DNA of 64,000 bases from Crossiella sp. SN42 (lineage in GTDB: Bacteria > Actinomycetota > Actinomycetes > Mycobacteriales > Pseudonocardiaceae). A program made the translations under genes and the position numbers. The stretch is taken from NCBI RefSeq assembly GCF_023897065.1, contig NZ_JAMHIV010000019.1, positions 1 to 64,000 on the forward strand, in the 5' to 3' direction. Shown piece after piece: positions 1-8,440 of this stretch (within the stretch, counting starts at the first letter, position 1; every line of letters begins with the position of its first letter). Under the pieces are notes generated by a model. That model made no database searches and was not told where the DNA came from. It saw nothing but the letters and a program-made list of their open reading frames with translations.

Positions 1-754
1 CCGCGCCGGGGTCCAGGTGCACGCCGTAGGGCGAGTAGGGGGCTTCCTCGCCACCGGTGATGGCGGCCAGCTCCTCGGCGGTGACCTCGCCGGGACGCGC
101 GGCCAGGTGCACGGCGGGCCGGGCGTCGTCGGCGGCCAGCGCGGCGGCCAGTTCGGCCTTGTCCGGGCCGAGCGCCTCGGCGAAGGCCTGGGCGATCCAC
201 TTGGGGTGGGCGTTGGCGAAGGCCAGGTGCCCGACCGGGTCGCTGTCCTCGTCGGGGGCGAGCTCGGCGACCCAGGCCTCCTCGTCCTGCTGGGCGACCC
301 GGCGCAGCACCGCGTTGGCGAAACCGCCGGCGCCGGTGCCCAGCTCCAGGCGGACCAGGTCCACGGTGGAGGCGACCGCGGCGTGCGCGGGCACGCGGGT
401 GCGCAGCAGCTGGTAGGCGCCCAGCCGCAGCGCGTCCAGCGCGACACCGTCCACTTCGGCCAGTGGCCGGTCGCTGCACGCCTGCAGGACCGCATCCAGG
501 AGGCCCTGGGCACGGCAGGCGCCGTAGGTCAGCTCGGTGGCCAGCCCGGCGTCGCGGCCGTGCAGCCGCCGGTCGCGGAGCAGGCCGGGCAGCACGAGGT
601 TGGCGTAGGCGTCGCGTTCGCGGACGGCGGTCAGGGTGTCCAGGGCGGCTTTGCGGGCCGGGTCGGTCTCCGGCGGACGGCGCGGCCCCGAGCGCCGGCG
701 CGGGGGTCCGCTGCGGTCCGAGCGGGCCTGCCGACGGTTGGGCTGGTGCATCAT
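1..754 (-). CDS. rsmB: 16S rRNA (cytosine-967-C5)-methyltransferase RsmB, N-terminal part
   Basis: The reading frame runs off the left edge of the window, so only about 250 N-terminal residues are visible. After a basic, disordered leader (many Arg and Pro in the first 30 residues) comes the all-helical NusB-like RNA-binding domain typical of RsmB/Sun. Recognisable stretches are '[20 protein letters not shown]', '[19 protein letters not shown]' and '[11 protein letters not shown]'. The methyltransferase domain lies outside the window. The ATG overlaps the fmt stop as ATGA, so it is translationally coupled to fmt. In the family the enzyme methylates C967 of 16S rRNA using S-adenosylmethionine. 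The fmt-rsmB order is common in bacteria. Confidence 0.9.
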   Translation of the reverse strand, partial: MMHQPNRRQARSDRSGPPRRRSGPRRPPETDPARKAALDTLTAVRERDAYANLVLPGLLRDRRLHGRDAGLATELTYGACRAQGLLDAVLQACSDRPLAEVDGVALDALRLGAYQLLRTRVPAHAAVASTVDLVRLELGTGAGGFANAVLRRVAQQDEEAWVAELAPDEDSDPVGHLAFANAHPKWIAQAFAEALGPDKAELAAALAADDARPAVHLAARPGEVTAEELAAITGGEEAPYSPYGVHLDPGA

Positions 755-1677
755 CCGAGCCGTTCTCCCTGTTCCGGCCGCACGCCCCGAGCCCAGTCGG
801 TGGCGGCCATCCGTTTCTTGCCCTGGGCCTGGACCTCGCCGAGGGCGAGTGGTCCGGTCGCGGTGCCGACGAGCACCCTGCGTTTCTCCACCCGCAGCTC
901 GCCGGGCGGCAGCGCCTCGGCTTCGACCGGGGTGAGTGGTCCGAGTTTGAGGCGTTCGCCGCGGAACTCCGCCCAGGCCCCCGGTTCGGGGGTGACCGAG
1001 CGGACCAGCCGGTCCACCGCGGTGGCCGGCTGGGTGAAGTCGGCCTTGGCGTCCTCCACGGTGACCTTGCCCGCGTAGGTGACGCCCTCCTCCGGCTGCG
1101 GCCGGGCTTCCAGGGTGCCGTCCTCGATGCCGTCCATGGTCGCGGTGAGCAGCCGCGCGCCGGAGATGGACAGGCGGTCCAGCAGCTCACCGGCGGTGTC
1201 GCGGTCCCGGACGGTCTCGGTGACCACGCCGAAGACGGGTCCGGCGTCGAGGGGTTTGACGATCCGGAAGGCGCTGGCCCCGGTGATCTCGTCACCGGCC
1301 TTGATCGCGGCCTGCACCGGGGCCGCGCCGCGCCAGGCGGGCAGCAGCGAGAAGTGCAGGTTCACCCAGCCGTGTCTGGGGATGTCCAGGGTGCGCTGAG
1401 GCAGCAGCGCCCCGTAGGCGACCACCGGGCAGCAGTCGGGGTCCAGCTCACGCAGCCGCGCCAGGAACTCGGGGTCACCGGCCTTCTCCGGGGTGAGCAC
1501 CTCGATGCCGTGCTCGTCGGCGAGCGCGCCGACCGGGGAGCGGTGCAGGCTGCGGCCACGGCCGGCGGGCGCGTCGGGGCGGGTGACCACGGCCACCACC
1601 TCGTGCCGCGGCGAGTCGATCAGGGCACGCAGGGAGGGCAGCGCCACCTCGGGCGTGCCGGCGAAGACCAGGCGCAT
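751..1677 (-). CDS. fmt: Methionyl-tRNA formyltransferase
   Basis: This 308-residue protein has the usual Fmt length and transfers a formyl group from 10-formyltetrahydrofolate to Met-tRNA(fMet) for translation initiation. The N-terminus '[16 protein letters not shown]' is typical. The catalytic region contains '[15 protein letters not shown]', matching the HSLLP-x-RG active-site motif, followed by '[16 protein letters not shown]'. The C-terminal OB-like tRNA-binding domain is present. It starts 1 base beyond the def stop and overlaps rsmB by 4 bases, so def-fmt-rsmB is one transcription unit coupling formylation with deformylation. Confidence 0.97.
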   Translation of the reverse strand: MRLVFAGTPEVALPSLRALIDSPRHEVVAVVTRPDAPAGRGRSLHRSPVGALADEHGIEVLTPEKAGDPEFLARLRELDPDCCPVVAYGALLPQRTLDIPRHGWVNLHFSLLPAWRGAAPVQAAIKAGDEITGASAFRIVKPLDAGPVFGVVTETVRDRDTAGELLDRLSISGARLLTATMDGIEDGTLEARPQPEEGVTYAGKVTVEDAKADFTQPATAVDRLVRSVTPEPGAWAEFRGERLKLGPLTPVEAEALPPGELRVEKRRVLVGTATGPLALGEVQAQGKKRMAATDWARGVRPEQGERLG

Positions 1678-1678
1678 G

Positions 1679-2233
1679 TCAGCGACCCCCGCCGAAGAGC
1701 GGGTGCGGGCTCTGCTTGATCACCGGGGCGGCGGTGTCCTGGCCGAACCAGCCGGACTCGCGGATCTGCTTGAGCGCGAGCTTGCGGGTCTCGGCGTCCA
1801 GCCGGTCCACGAACAGCACCCCGTCCAGGTGGTCGGTCTCGTGCTGGATGCAGCGGGCCAGCAGGTGGGAGCCCTCGACCTCGACGGGTTCGCCGTGCAT
1901 GTTCCAGCCCTTGGCCACCACGTGCAGGTGGCGGCGGCAGTCCCAGCGCAGGCCGGGGATGGACAGGCAGCCCTCGGGGCCGTCCTGCTCGTCCTCGCCG
2001 ACCACGTCGAAGGCAGGGTTGATCAGGTGTCCGGCGAAGCCGTCGCAGTGGTAGGTGAACACGCGGAGCCCGACCCCGATCTGCGGCGCGGCCAGCCCGG
2101 CCCCGCCCTGGCCCTCCATGGTGTCCCACAGGTCCTTGACCAGGTGGCGCAGCTCGGCGTCGAAGTCGACGACCTCGGTGGCGGGGGTCCGCAGCACCGG
2201 GTCCCCGAATAGCCTGATCGGCTGGACTGTCAC
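1679..2233 (-). CDS. def: Peptide deformylase
   Basis: This is a 184-residue metalloprotease that removes the N-formyl group from nascent proteins. All three family motifs are visible: '[11 protein letters not shown]' (motif 1, GxGxAAPQ), 'EGCLSIPG' (motif 2, with the metal-binding Cys) and 'QHETDHLDG' (motif 3, HExxH). I chose the GTG at 2233 because '[15 protein letters not shown]' aligns with the normal N-terminus and a GGGAG sequence lies just upstream. The frame stays open further upstream, but that part looks non-coding. It is the first gene of def-fmt-rsmB and is divergent from the sigma factor gene at 2355. Confidence 0.96.
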   Translation of the reverse strand: MTVQPIRLFGDPVLRTPATEVVDFDAELRHLVKDLWDTMEGQGGAGLAAPQIGVGLRVFTYHCDGFAGHLINPAFDVVGEDEQDGPEGCLSIPGLRWDCRRHLHVVAKGWNMHGEPVEVEGSHLLARCIQHETDHLDGVLFVDRLDAETRKLALKQIRESGWFGQDTAAPVIKQSPHPLFGGGR

Positions 2234-2354
2234 ACGGCTCCCTTCAGGGCGGTTCGGACTGGTCGAGTCTAGAGGTTGAAAATAATCCGCAACGTTGGAC
2301 GCCGAGCGGTCACTTACCCATGTGACGGCGTTCGTGAGACAGAACTGGGGTGCG

Positions 2355-2957
2355 ATGGTCTTGGCCCAACCTGTCGGCCAACCTGAGCCGGTTCCGCGAG
2401 CTGACGGGCGCGATGACGATCGGGTCCTGTGGCAGCGGGCGGCGGCGGATGACCGCAACGCCTTCGGTGAGCTGTTCGAGCGGCACGCCGAGGCGGTGTG
2501 GAACCACGCCTACCGGCTGACCGGGTCCTGGTCCGCGGCCGAGGACCTGACCTCCACCACGTTCCTGACCGCCTGGCGCAAACGGGCGGAGCTCACCCTG
2601 GTCCGCGAGTCCGCGCTGCCCTGGCTGTATACGGTGGCGGGCAACCTGGCCCGCACCGAGTTCCGCCGGGCCGGGCGGTTCCGGCGGGCGCTGTCCCGGA
2701 TGCCGCACCTGCACGTGGTCCGCGACCACGCCGAGGACGTGGCGGACCAGGTCGACGGCGACCGGAAGCTGCGCAAGGTCCTGGCGGCGGTGGACGAGCT
2801 GCCCAGGGCCGAACGCGAGGCCGTGCAGCTGTGCCTGCTCGGCGAGCTGTCCATCGCCGAGGCCGCCGAGGCCCTCGGGGTGGCCGAGGTGAGTGTGCGT
2901 TCCCGGATATCCCGTGCCCGCAGCCGGCTGCGTGGCCTGCTGGAGGAGGAGCTGTGA
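2355..2957 (+). CDS. ECF-type RNA polymerase sigma factor
   Basis: This protein of about 200 residues belongs to the extracytoplasmic-function sigma-70 group. Region 2 is represented by 'NAFGELFERHAEAVWNHAYR' and 'AAEDLTSTTFLTAWRK'. Region 4 has a helix-turn-helix in 'LGELSIAEAAEALGVAEVSV' followed by 'SRISRARSRLRGLL'. Region 3 is missing, as expected for ECF factors. I prefer the ATG at 2355, preceded by GGGG; upstream in-frame GTG (2322, 2334) or TTG (2295) starts are possible. The next gene begins inside its stop codon (TGATG), so the pair is co-translated. The target regulon cannot be told from the sequence. Confidence 0.9.
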   Translation: MVLAQPVGQPEPVPRADGRDDDRVLWQRAAADDRNAFGELFERHAEAVWNHAYRLTGSWSAAEDLTSTTFLTAWRKRAELTLVRESALPWLYTVAGNLARTEFRRAGRFRRALSRMPHLHVVRDHAEDVADQVDGDRKLRKVLAAVDELPRAEREAVQLCLLGELSIAEAAEALGVAEVSVRSRISRARSRLRGLLEEEL

Positions 2958-4312
2958 TGGACGACAAGTTCGAGCTGCCTCCGCGGCGGGAGCTGCCGGA
3001 GGACATCAAGGACCGGATGCGCGCCACGGTGCGGATGCGGATGGACGACCCGCGGTTCGAGCCGGAGGGCAGGGGCCGCCGGTTCATCGCCGCCGCGGCG
3101 GCGATCCTGGTGGTCGCGGTCGGGGCGGCCGTGGTGGTGCAGTCGGTGCAGGACGACCACGCCGCCAACGACGCCAAGGAGACCACCACCTCGCCGAACC
3201 CGACCGAGGGGTTCCAGAGCGGCAACCAGGCCATGGCGGACCGCTCCCTGGTGGACCGCTGCTGGCGGGCGGCGATGGCCAGCCCGCAGGCCGAGCGCTA
3301 CCCCAAGCGCCGCGAGGAGTGGATGGGCGGGCGGCAGATGAACTGGGGCCAGGTGCGGCAGGTCGGGTTGCGGCTCGGCAGACAGGTCGCGGCCTGCGAG
3401 GCCAGTGAGACCACGGTGTGGCTGTCCGAGCCGCAGACGCCACTGGCCCCGGACGACCCGACGCCGATCCGGCTGATGATGCTCACCCCCAACGGCGGTT
3501 CGGCGGTGAACGTGCGCTCCGGGGTCGGCAAGACCGTCGTCGGGGTGGACCAGTCCGCGCGCGGCGGCAAGGTGGCCGCCCTGGAGCCCTTCGACGTGCT
3601 CTACGGGGTGAGGGTCGGCGAGCCGCGGCAGCTGCCCGGCGGCGCGAAGGTGCACGTGGGCACGCAGGCGCCTGGGGAGCAGTACAAGTTCAACGACGTG
3701 GAGTACCCGAACCCGCAGGGGCCGCTGGTCACCGTGCTGGACCGGCCGCTGCCGCCCGCCGAGCGCACCTCGGTGGCCGGGAAGAAGCTGGCCGAGTGCA
3801 TCACCAACGAGCGGACCAAGCACTTCGACCCGATGGTTGACGCGGAGCTGCTCGTTCCCGGCGCCTACGTCGAGTACACCGCCAAGAACGGCAGGCAGCA
3901 GTGGGCGGTGGCGGCCCGGTACAAGGGCCGGACCGCGACCTGCAGCTGGGAGACCCGGTTCAAGGACTACCGGATGAACATCGGCCACTCCTTCCACAAG
4001 CCGTTGGAGGAGTCCGCCGATGTGATCAGTTTCGGCGACCCGCTCCAGGTCGACGAGGGGCAGCCACCGGGCAAGGAGAGCTGGACCATCTCCCCCGGTT
4101 TCAGCGGGTCGGTGTCCGAGCAGGCGGCGGAGCTGAGCATGAAGCTGCCCAACGGCAAGCAGCTGAACGTCACGCTCAAGAACGGCACCTACATCGCCAT
4201 GGTGCCGGGTGAACCGGTGCGCTGGTCCGAGATCGACATCCCGCGGATCACCTACGAGGCGAAGGACGTCACCGGCAAGGTCATCGGCTCGGGACCGCTG
4301 TACCCGGAGTAG
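2957..4312 (+). CDS. Single-pass membrane protein coupled to an ECF sigma factor
   Basis: The protein has 451 residues. An acidic and basic cytoplasmic N-terminus of about 40 residues is followed by one hydrophobic segment at roughly residues 43-61 and then a large extracytoplasmic domain that I do not recognise. The start overlaps the sigma factor stop by one base. Position and topology fit a membrane-bound partner or anti-sigma factor, but the short N-terminus lacks the HxxxCxxC zinc motif of ZAS anti-sigma factors, so this role is inferred from context only. The extracytoplasmic part contains few cysteines and no catalytic motif that I can see. The gene ends 4 bases before the convergent priA stop. 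Confidence 0.75.
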   Translation: MDDKFELPPRRELPEDIKDRMRATVRMRMDDPRFEPEGRGRRFIAAAAAILVVAVGAAVVVQSVQDDHAANDAKETTTSPNPTEGFQSGNQAMADRSLVDRCWRAAMASPQAERYPKRREEWMGGRQMNWGQVRQVGLRLGRQVAACEASETTVWLSEPQTPLAPDDPTPIRLMMLTPNGGSAVNVRSGVGKTVVGVDQSARGGKVAALEPFDVLYGVRVGEPRQLPGGAKVHVGTQAPGEQYKFNDVEYPNPQGPLVTVLDRPLPPAERTSVAGKKLAECITNERTKHFDPMVDAELLVPGAYVEYTAKNGRQQWAVAARYKGRTATCSWETRFKDYRMNIGHSFHKPLEESADVISFGDPLQVDEGQPPGKESWTISPGFSGSVSEQAAELSMKLPNGKQLNVTLKNGTYIAMVPGEPVRWSEIDIPRITYEAKDVTGKVIGSGPLYPE

Positions 4313-4316
4313 CGGC

Positions 4317-6323
4317 TCAGAGCAGTTCGAGTGGATCGAGCCGGACCCGGACCAGGTCCGGCTCTTTTCGCGCGGTGCGCGCGGCGACCGCGTCGTGCAG
4401 GGCGGCCGAGAGCGCCCGGCCGTCGGTGCGCGGGGCGCGGATGAGCGCGCGTTCGCGTTCCTCCTCCTGGCCGCGGGTCTCCAGGGGCACCGGGCCGAGG
4501 ATCTGCGCGCTGGGCGGCAGGACCAGGCCGTCGAGGAAGTCGTTGACCGCGGCGGGGGTGCCGTCCACGGTGGCGATGCGCACCGCGGGCGGGAAGCTGA
4601 GCTCGGTGCGCGCGTCCAGCTCGGTCTCGGCGTGCCAGACCGGGTCCCAGCGGACCAGGGCCTGCACCACGGGCAGGCTGGAGTCGGCGATGACCACCAC
4701 CCGGCCGCCCTCGGCGGAGCCGCGGACCAGTGCGGCGGCGGTGAGCCAGCGGCGCAGCGCCTCCTCGGTGGCGCGCAGGTCGGCCCGCGCCAGCATGGCC
4801 CAGCCGTCCAGCAGCAGCGCGGCCCCGTAGCCGCCTTCGACGTAGGGTTCCGCGCCGGGGGTGGCCACCACCAGCGCGGGCTTGGCCGGCACCTCGGCGA
4901 GCACCTCCTCCGCCCCGGAGGTGCGCACCGGGACCCCGGGAAAGGCCCGGCCGAGCTCTTCGGCGGTGCGTTTGGCCCCCACCACCACGAACCGCAGCCG
5001 CCGCGAGCCGCAGGCCGGGCAGGAGAACCCCGCCTCGGTCGCCCCGCACCACCGGCAGGCGGCAGGCCGCGGCACGTCCCCGCCCCCCGAGGGCAGCGCC
5101 AGCGGCCCTGAGCAGCGACGACAGCGGGCGGGCGCCCGGCAGCCGCCGCAGGCCAGCGCGGGCACGTAGCCACGCCGGGGCACCTGCACCAGCACCGGCG
5201 CACCCGCGGCCAGCGCGCCGCGGGCGGCCTCGAAGGCCACCGAGGGCAGCCGCGCGGCCCTGGCGGCGGCGTCCCGGGCCTCCTGCCGGTCGTCCTCGCC
5301 GATGGAGGTGACCCTGGGCGCGGCGGCGCGCAGCTGCTCGCGGGCGGCGACGATCTCGTGCGCCCACCCGGTGCGCACCAGCAGCGCGGCCTCCGCGGTC
5401 CTGGCGAACCCGGCGACCAGCAACGCCGCCCCGGTGGCGTGCGCGCGCAGCATCAGCACGTCGCGGGTGTGCGGGTAGGGCGAGCGCTGGTCGGCATGGA
5501 GGTCGTCCCCGTCGTCCCAGACCACCAGCAGCCCGGGGTCGACAACCGGCGCGAACGCCGCGGCCCTGGTGCCCACCACGACCTTGACCGCCCCGCGCCG
5601 CACCGCCAGCCACCGCTTGTACCGCTCGGCGGGCCCGAGCTCGGCGGCCAGCGCCACCACCCCGGCCTCCCCCAGCACCCGCACACAGGCCGCGTGCACC
5701 CGAGCGAGGTCCCGGTGGTCGGGCACCACCAGCACCGCCCCCCGCCCTGCCGCGGCCACCTGCGCCGCCGCCTCGGCCAGCCGCGCCGGCCAGTCCTCCC
5801 CCGGCAACGCCTGCCACACCGCGTGCGCGGGCCGGTTCCCCCGCAACGCCTCCAGGAACGCCCCGCCCCGGGGATAGCGCGCCCACCCGGCCGGGTCCGG
5901 CGGCTCGGGCAGCGGCGCGGGCTCGCGCGGCGGGGCCGCCTCGGCCTTGGCGTGCCGGGGCGGGATGGCCAGCCGCAGCACGTCGATCAGGGTGCCCGCG
6001 TACCGGTCGGCCACCGCACGGGCCAGCGAGAGGATCTCCGGGGAGAGCACGGGTTCGGCGGAGAGCACCCGGTCCAGGTAGGCGAGCTTGCCCTTGTGCC
6101 CGGACTCGGCCACCCGCTCCAGCAGGTACCCGTCCACCAGCTGCCCGGCGAAGCGCACCCGCACCCGGCACCCGGGCACCGCGTCCTCGGCGTACTTGTC
6201 CGGCACCAGGTAGTCGAAGGGCCGGTCCAGGTGCGCGAGCGGGACGTCAACGCAGATCCGCGCCACCGGCTCGATGGCGGCGGGCTGCTGTTCCCCACGT
6301 CGGTACGCGCCTGGTTTGGCCAC
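4317..6323 (-). CDS. priA: PriA-like primosomal protein N' (helicase motifs absent)
   Basis: At 668 residues it keeps the PriA architecture. The N-terminal DNA-binding domain is clear ('ARICVDVPLAHLDRPFDYLV', 'GCRVRVRFAGQLVDGYLLE'), as is the zinc-binding part with paired CxxC elements ('CGGC', 'CRRC', 'CRWC', 'CPAC'). The helicase core has lost its signatures: there is no GxGKT Walker A motif, and 'WDDGDDLH' stands where DEAH should be. Actinobacterial PriA proteins are known to have this degenerate core and are thought not to unwind DNA. The likely role is structural, in replication restart. It is convergent with the membrane protein gene, 4 bases away. Confidence 0.92.
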   Translation of the reverse strand: MAKPGAYRRGEQQPAAIEPVARICVDVPLAHLDRPFDYLVPDKYAEDAVPGCRVRVRFAGQLVDGYLLERVAESGHKGKLAYLDRVLSAEPVLSPEILSLARAVADRYAGTLIDVLRLAIPPRHAKAEAAPPREPAPLPEPPDPAGWARYPRGGAFLEALRGNRPAHAVWQALPGEDWPARLAEAAAQVAAAGRGAVLVVPDHRDLARVHAACVRVLGEAGVVALAAELGPAERYKRWLAVRRGAVKVVVGTRAAAFAPVVDPGLLVVWDDGDDLHADQRSPYPHTRDVLMLRAHATGAALLVAGFARTAEAALLVRTGWAHEIVAAREQLRAAAPRVTSIGEDDRQEARDAAARAARLPSVAFEAARGALAAGAPVLVQVPRRGYVPALACGGCRAPARCRRCSGPLALPSGGGDVPRPAACRWCGATEAGFSCPACGSRRLRFVVVGAKRTAEELGRAFPGVPVRTSGAEEVLAEVPAKPALVVATPGAEPYVEGGYGAALLLDGWAMLARADLRATEEALRRWLTAAALVRGSAEGGRVVVIADSSLPVVQALVRWDPVWHAETELDARTELSFPPAVRIATVDGTPAAVNDFLDGLVLPPSAQILGPVPLETRGQEEERERALIRAPRTDGRALSAALHDAVAARTARKEPDLVRVRLDPLELL

Positions 6324-6374
6324 CTACCTGGTCTATCAGACGACGCCGACAGTCCACTGTGGCGGGTCAGCGCG

Positions 6375-6740
6375 TCACATGGGCAGACGGCGAACCCGGA
6401 TCCGGCCGTTGCCGATCGACACAACCGCTCCGGCGAGCAGATCCTCGTGCACCGCGGGCAGGTTTGCCACGAGCAGCCCGCCTTGCTCCTGCGGGGTGCG
6501 GTGGTCGGCGGACCGCAACAGGACCAGCGACGGCGACTTGAGTCCGGCGACGGCGAGCATGACGGTGAAGTCGGTGTCCGCCGAGACGATCACCAGTCCG
6601 TGGTCGATCGCGAAGTCGAGGATCTCCTGGTCGCTCGCAGCGAGCATGCCGTGGTCGCGCACGTGGGTCGCGGTGTGCCCGGCCTGCTCAAGCCATGTGG
6701 CGATCTTGGGCGAGAGGTTCGCGTCGACGAGGAAGTTCAT
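6375..6740 (-). CDS. DUF5615 PIN-like toxin candidate
   Basis: This 121-residue protein begins 'MNFLVDANLSPKIATWLEQAG' and continues 'HVRDHGMLAASDQEILDFA' and 'VSADTDFTVML'. That is the DUF5615/Mut7-C PIN-like pattern, with acidic residues placed for metal-dependent RNase activity (the Asp in LVDAN and the DxD in SADTDF). Proteins of this family are usually paired with a DUF433 partner as a toxin-antitoxin-like module, which is exactly the arrangement here, with a 4-base ATGA overlap with the upstream gene. Nuclease activity is inferred from the family, not shown. Confidence 0.85.
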   Translation of the reverse strand: MNFLVDANLSPKIATWLEQAGHTATHVRDHGMLAASDQEILDFAIDHGLVIVSADTDFTVMLAVAGLKSPSLVLLRSADHRTPQEQGGLLVANLPAVHEDLLAGAVVSIGNGRIRVRRLPM

Positions 6741-6967
6741 GCGGATTCAGCGAGCGGGAGTTCACGCTCCGCGACCGCGACCGCGGCGAACTCCAGGGCG
6801 GCCAGCACATCCGCGACTTCCAGGTACGGATAGTCATCGATCACTTGCTCGATGTTACGGCCAGCCGCGAGTTGGCCAAGCACCGCCGCCACCGTGACCC
6901 GGGTGTCCCGGATGCACGGCAACCCGTTCATGCGGGTTGGGTTGATGGTGATGCGCTCAAAGGCCAC
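6737..6967 (-). CDS. DUF433 antitoxin-like protein
   Basis: This 76-residue protein contains 'INPTRMNGLPCIRDTRVTVA', the characteristic DUF433 core, followed by a helix-turn-helix-like stretch 'VLGQLAAGRNIEQVIDDYPY' and 'LEVADVLAALEFAAVAVAE'. DUF433 proteins are small DNA-binding partners of DUF5615 toxins. The GTG start follows GAAGG. The gene is first in a two-gene operon. Upstream lie two near-identical 15-base repeats that look like its own operator (see 7009-7044). Confidence 0.85.
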   Translation of the reverse strand: MAFERITINPTRMNGLPCIRDTRVTVAAVLGQLAAGRNIEQVIDDYPYLEVADVLAALEFAAVAVAERELPLAESA

Positions 6968-7008
6968 CTTCGAAGTCTATCTGTCACCTTGTTCTCTCAG
7001 TGCACAAG

Positions 7009-7044
7009 GTTGCACGCGTGCATCACAAAGTTGCAGGCGTGCAT
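7009..7044 (-). promoter_or_regulatory. Putative autoregulatory operator of the DUF433/DUF5615 pair
   Basis: Two copies of a 15-base element, gttgcacgcgtgcat (7009-7023) and gttgcaggcgtgcat (7030-7044), differ at one base. Their starts are 21 bases apart, which is two helical turns. The first contains the perfect 12-base palindrome TGCACGCGTGCA. They lie 42-77 bases upstream of the antitoxin start, where a toxin-antitoxin operator is expected. Binding is inferred. Confidence 0.55.
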
Positions 7045-7128
7045 GTCTCCTGGTTCGGCCAAAGTCCCTGGCTGAACGCTCGATACCCGCCAGGCACCAA
7101 CGCTAGATCGGCCAACCCCCGGACACGG

Positions 7129-7168
7129 CAACGGCCGAGCGCACCCGGGTGGGTGGGCTCGGCCGTTG
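7129..7168 (-). terminator. Hairpin terminator downstream of metK
   Basis: Perfect 12-base arms CAACGGCCGAGC and GCTCGGCCGTTG enclose a GC-rich loop, beginning 12 bases beyond the metK stop at 7180. There is no clear U-tract, as is common in actinomycetes. Confidence 0.75.
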
Positions 7169-7179
7169 TCAGGTCAAGC

Positions 7180-8376
7180 TCAGACCAGCAGGCCCTTGAG
7201 GGCGTCGGCGCGGTCGGTGTTCTCCCACGGCAGGTCGAGGTCGGTCCGGCCGAAGTGCCCGTACGCGGCGGTCGGCGCGTAGATCGGGCGCAGCAGGTCC
7301 AGGTCGCGGATGATCGCGGCCGGGCGGAGGTCGAAGACCTCGGTGATGGCCTGCTGGATCTTCTCCGGGTCCACGGTCTCGGTACCGAAGGTCTCCACGA
7401 ACAGGCCCACCGGGGCGGCCTTGCCGATGGCGTAGGCGACCTGGACCTCGGCGCGGGTGGCCAGGCCGGCCGCGACGACGTTCTTGGCGACCCAGCGCAT
7501 GGCGTAGGCGGCCGAGCGGTCGACCTTCGACGGGTCCTTGCCGGAGAAGGCGCCGCCGCCGTGGCGGGCCATGCCGCCGTAGGTGTCGACGATGATCTTG
7601 CGGCCGGTCAGGCCCGCGTCGCCCATGGGGCCGCCGATGACGAAGCGGCCGGTGGGGTTGACCAGCAGGCGGACGTCGCTGGTGTCGAGGTCCAGGCCGG
7701 CCAGCTCGGGCAGCACGACCTGCTCGCGGATGTCGACGGCGAGCATCTGCTCCAGGTCGATGTCGGCGGCGTGCTGGGAGGAGACGACCACGGTGTCCAG
7801 GCGGACCGGGCGGTCACCGGCGTACTCGATGGTGACCTGGGTCTTGCCGTCGGGGCGCAGGTAGGGCAGCACGCCGTCCTTGCGGACCTTGGTCAGGCGG
7901 CGGGACAGGCGGTGCGCCAGCGCGATCGGCAGCGGCATCAGCTCCGGGGTGTCGGTGCTGGCGTAGCCGAACATCAGGCCCTGGTCGCCGGCGCCCTGCT
8001 TGTCGATCTCGTCCTCGGCGCCCTCGACCCTGGACTCGTGCGCGGTGTCCACACCCTGCGCGATGTCGGGGGACTGCGAGCCGATGGCGACGTTCACGCC
8101 GCAGGAGTGGCCGTCGAAGCCCTTGGCCGAGGAGTCGTAGCCGATCTCCAGGATCTTCTCCCGCACGATGGTCGGGATGTCGGCGTAGGCCTCGGTGGTC
8201 ACCTCGCCCGCGACGTGCACCTGGCCAGTGGTGATCAGCGTCTCCACCGCGACCCGGCTGCGCGGGTCCTTGGACAGCAGCCCGTCGAGGATCGAGTCGC
8301 TGATGGCGTCGCAGATCTTGTCCGGGTGCCCCTCGGTCACGGACTCACTGGTGAACAGACGGCTGTTCTGGCTCAC
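7180..8376 (-). CDS. metK: S-adenosylmethionine synthetase
   Basis: This 398-residue enzyme makes S-adenosylmethionine from methionine and ATP. Motifs include '[19 protein letters not shown]' at the N-terminus, '[10 protein letters not shown]', '[18 protein letters not shown]' and the phosphate-binding loop '[16 protein letters not shown]'. Length and motifs are those of an intact enzyme. The GTG start is preceded by AGGGGAG. It is flanked by a strong hairpin downstream and a 64-base gap to coaBC upstream. It could share the coaBC transcript or use its own promoter (see the possible iron box at 8397). Confidence 0.98.
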   Translation of the reverse strand: MSQNSRLFTSESVTEGHPDKICDAISDSILDGLLSKDPRSRVAVETLITTGQVHVAGEVTTEAYADIPTIVREKILEIGYDSSAKGFDGHSCGVNVAIGSQSPDIAQGVDTAHESRVEGAEDEIDKQGAGDQGLMFGYASTDTPELMPLPIALAHRLSRRLTKVRKDGVLPYLRPDGKTQVTIEYAGDRPVRLDTVVVSSQHAADIDLEQMLAVDIREQVVLPELAGLDLDTSDVRLLVNPTGRFVIGGPMGDAGLTGRKIIVDTYGGMARHGGGAFSGKDPSKVDRSAAYAMRWVAKNVVAAGLATRAEVQVAYAIGKAAPVGLFVETFGTETVDPEKIQQAITEVFDLRPAAIIRDLDLLRPIYAPTAAYGHFGRTDLDLPWENTDRADALKGLLV

Positions 8377-8396
8377 GGTTCTCCCCTGGAGACAAG

Positions 8397-8415
8397 TTAG
8401 GTATGGCTAAGTAGC
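8397..8415 (-). promoter_or_regulatory. Possible DtxR/IdeR-type iron box upstream of metK
   Basis: The sequence ttaggtatggctaagtagc agrees with the mycobacterial iron-box consensus (TTAGGTTAGGCTAACCTAA, as I remember it) at about 12 of 19 positions, all in the left two-thirds. It lies between metK and coaBC. The match is partial and could be chance. Confidence 0.25.
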
Positions 8416-8440
8416 TTAGTGGGGGTGCCTAGAGCATGGC

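Noticed and set aside
2295-2354. TTG start giving a longer sigma factor
   Set aside because: An ATG with a G-rich ribosome binding site lies at 2355 and the added residues are not conserved in ECF sigma factors.
8377-8440. SAM riboswitch upstream of metK
   Set aside because: The 64-base gap is too short and lacks the conserved stems of known SAM riboswitches.
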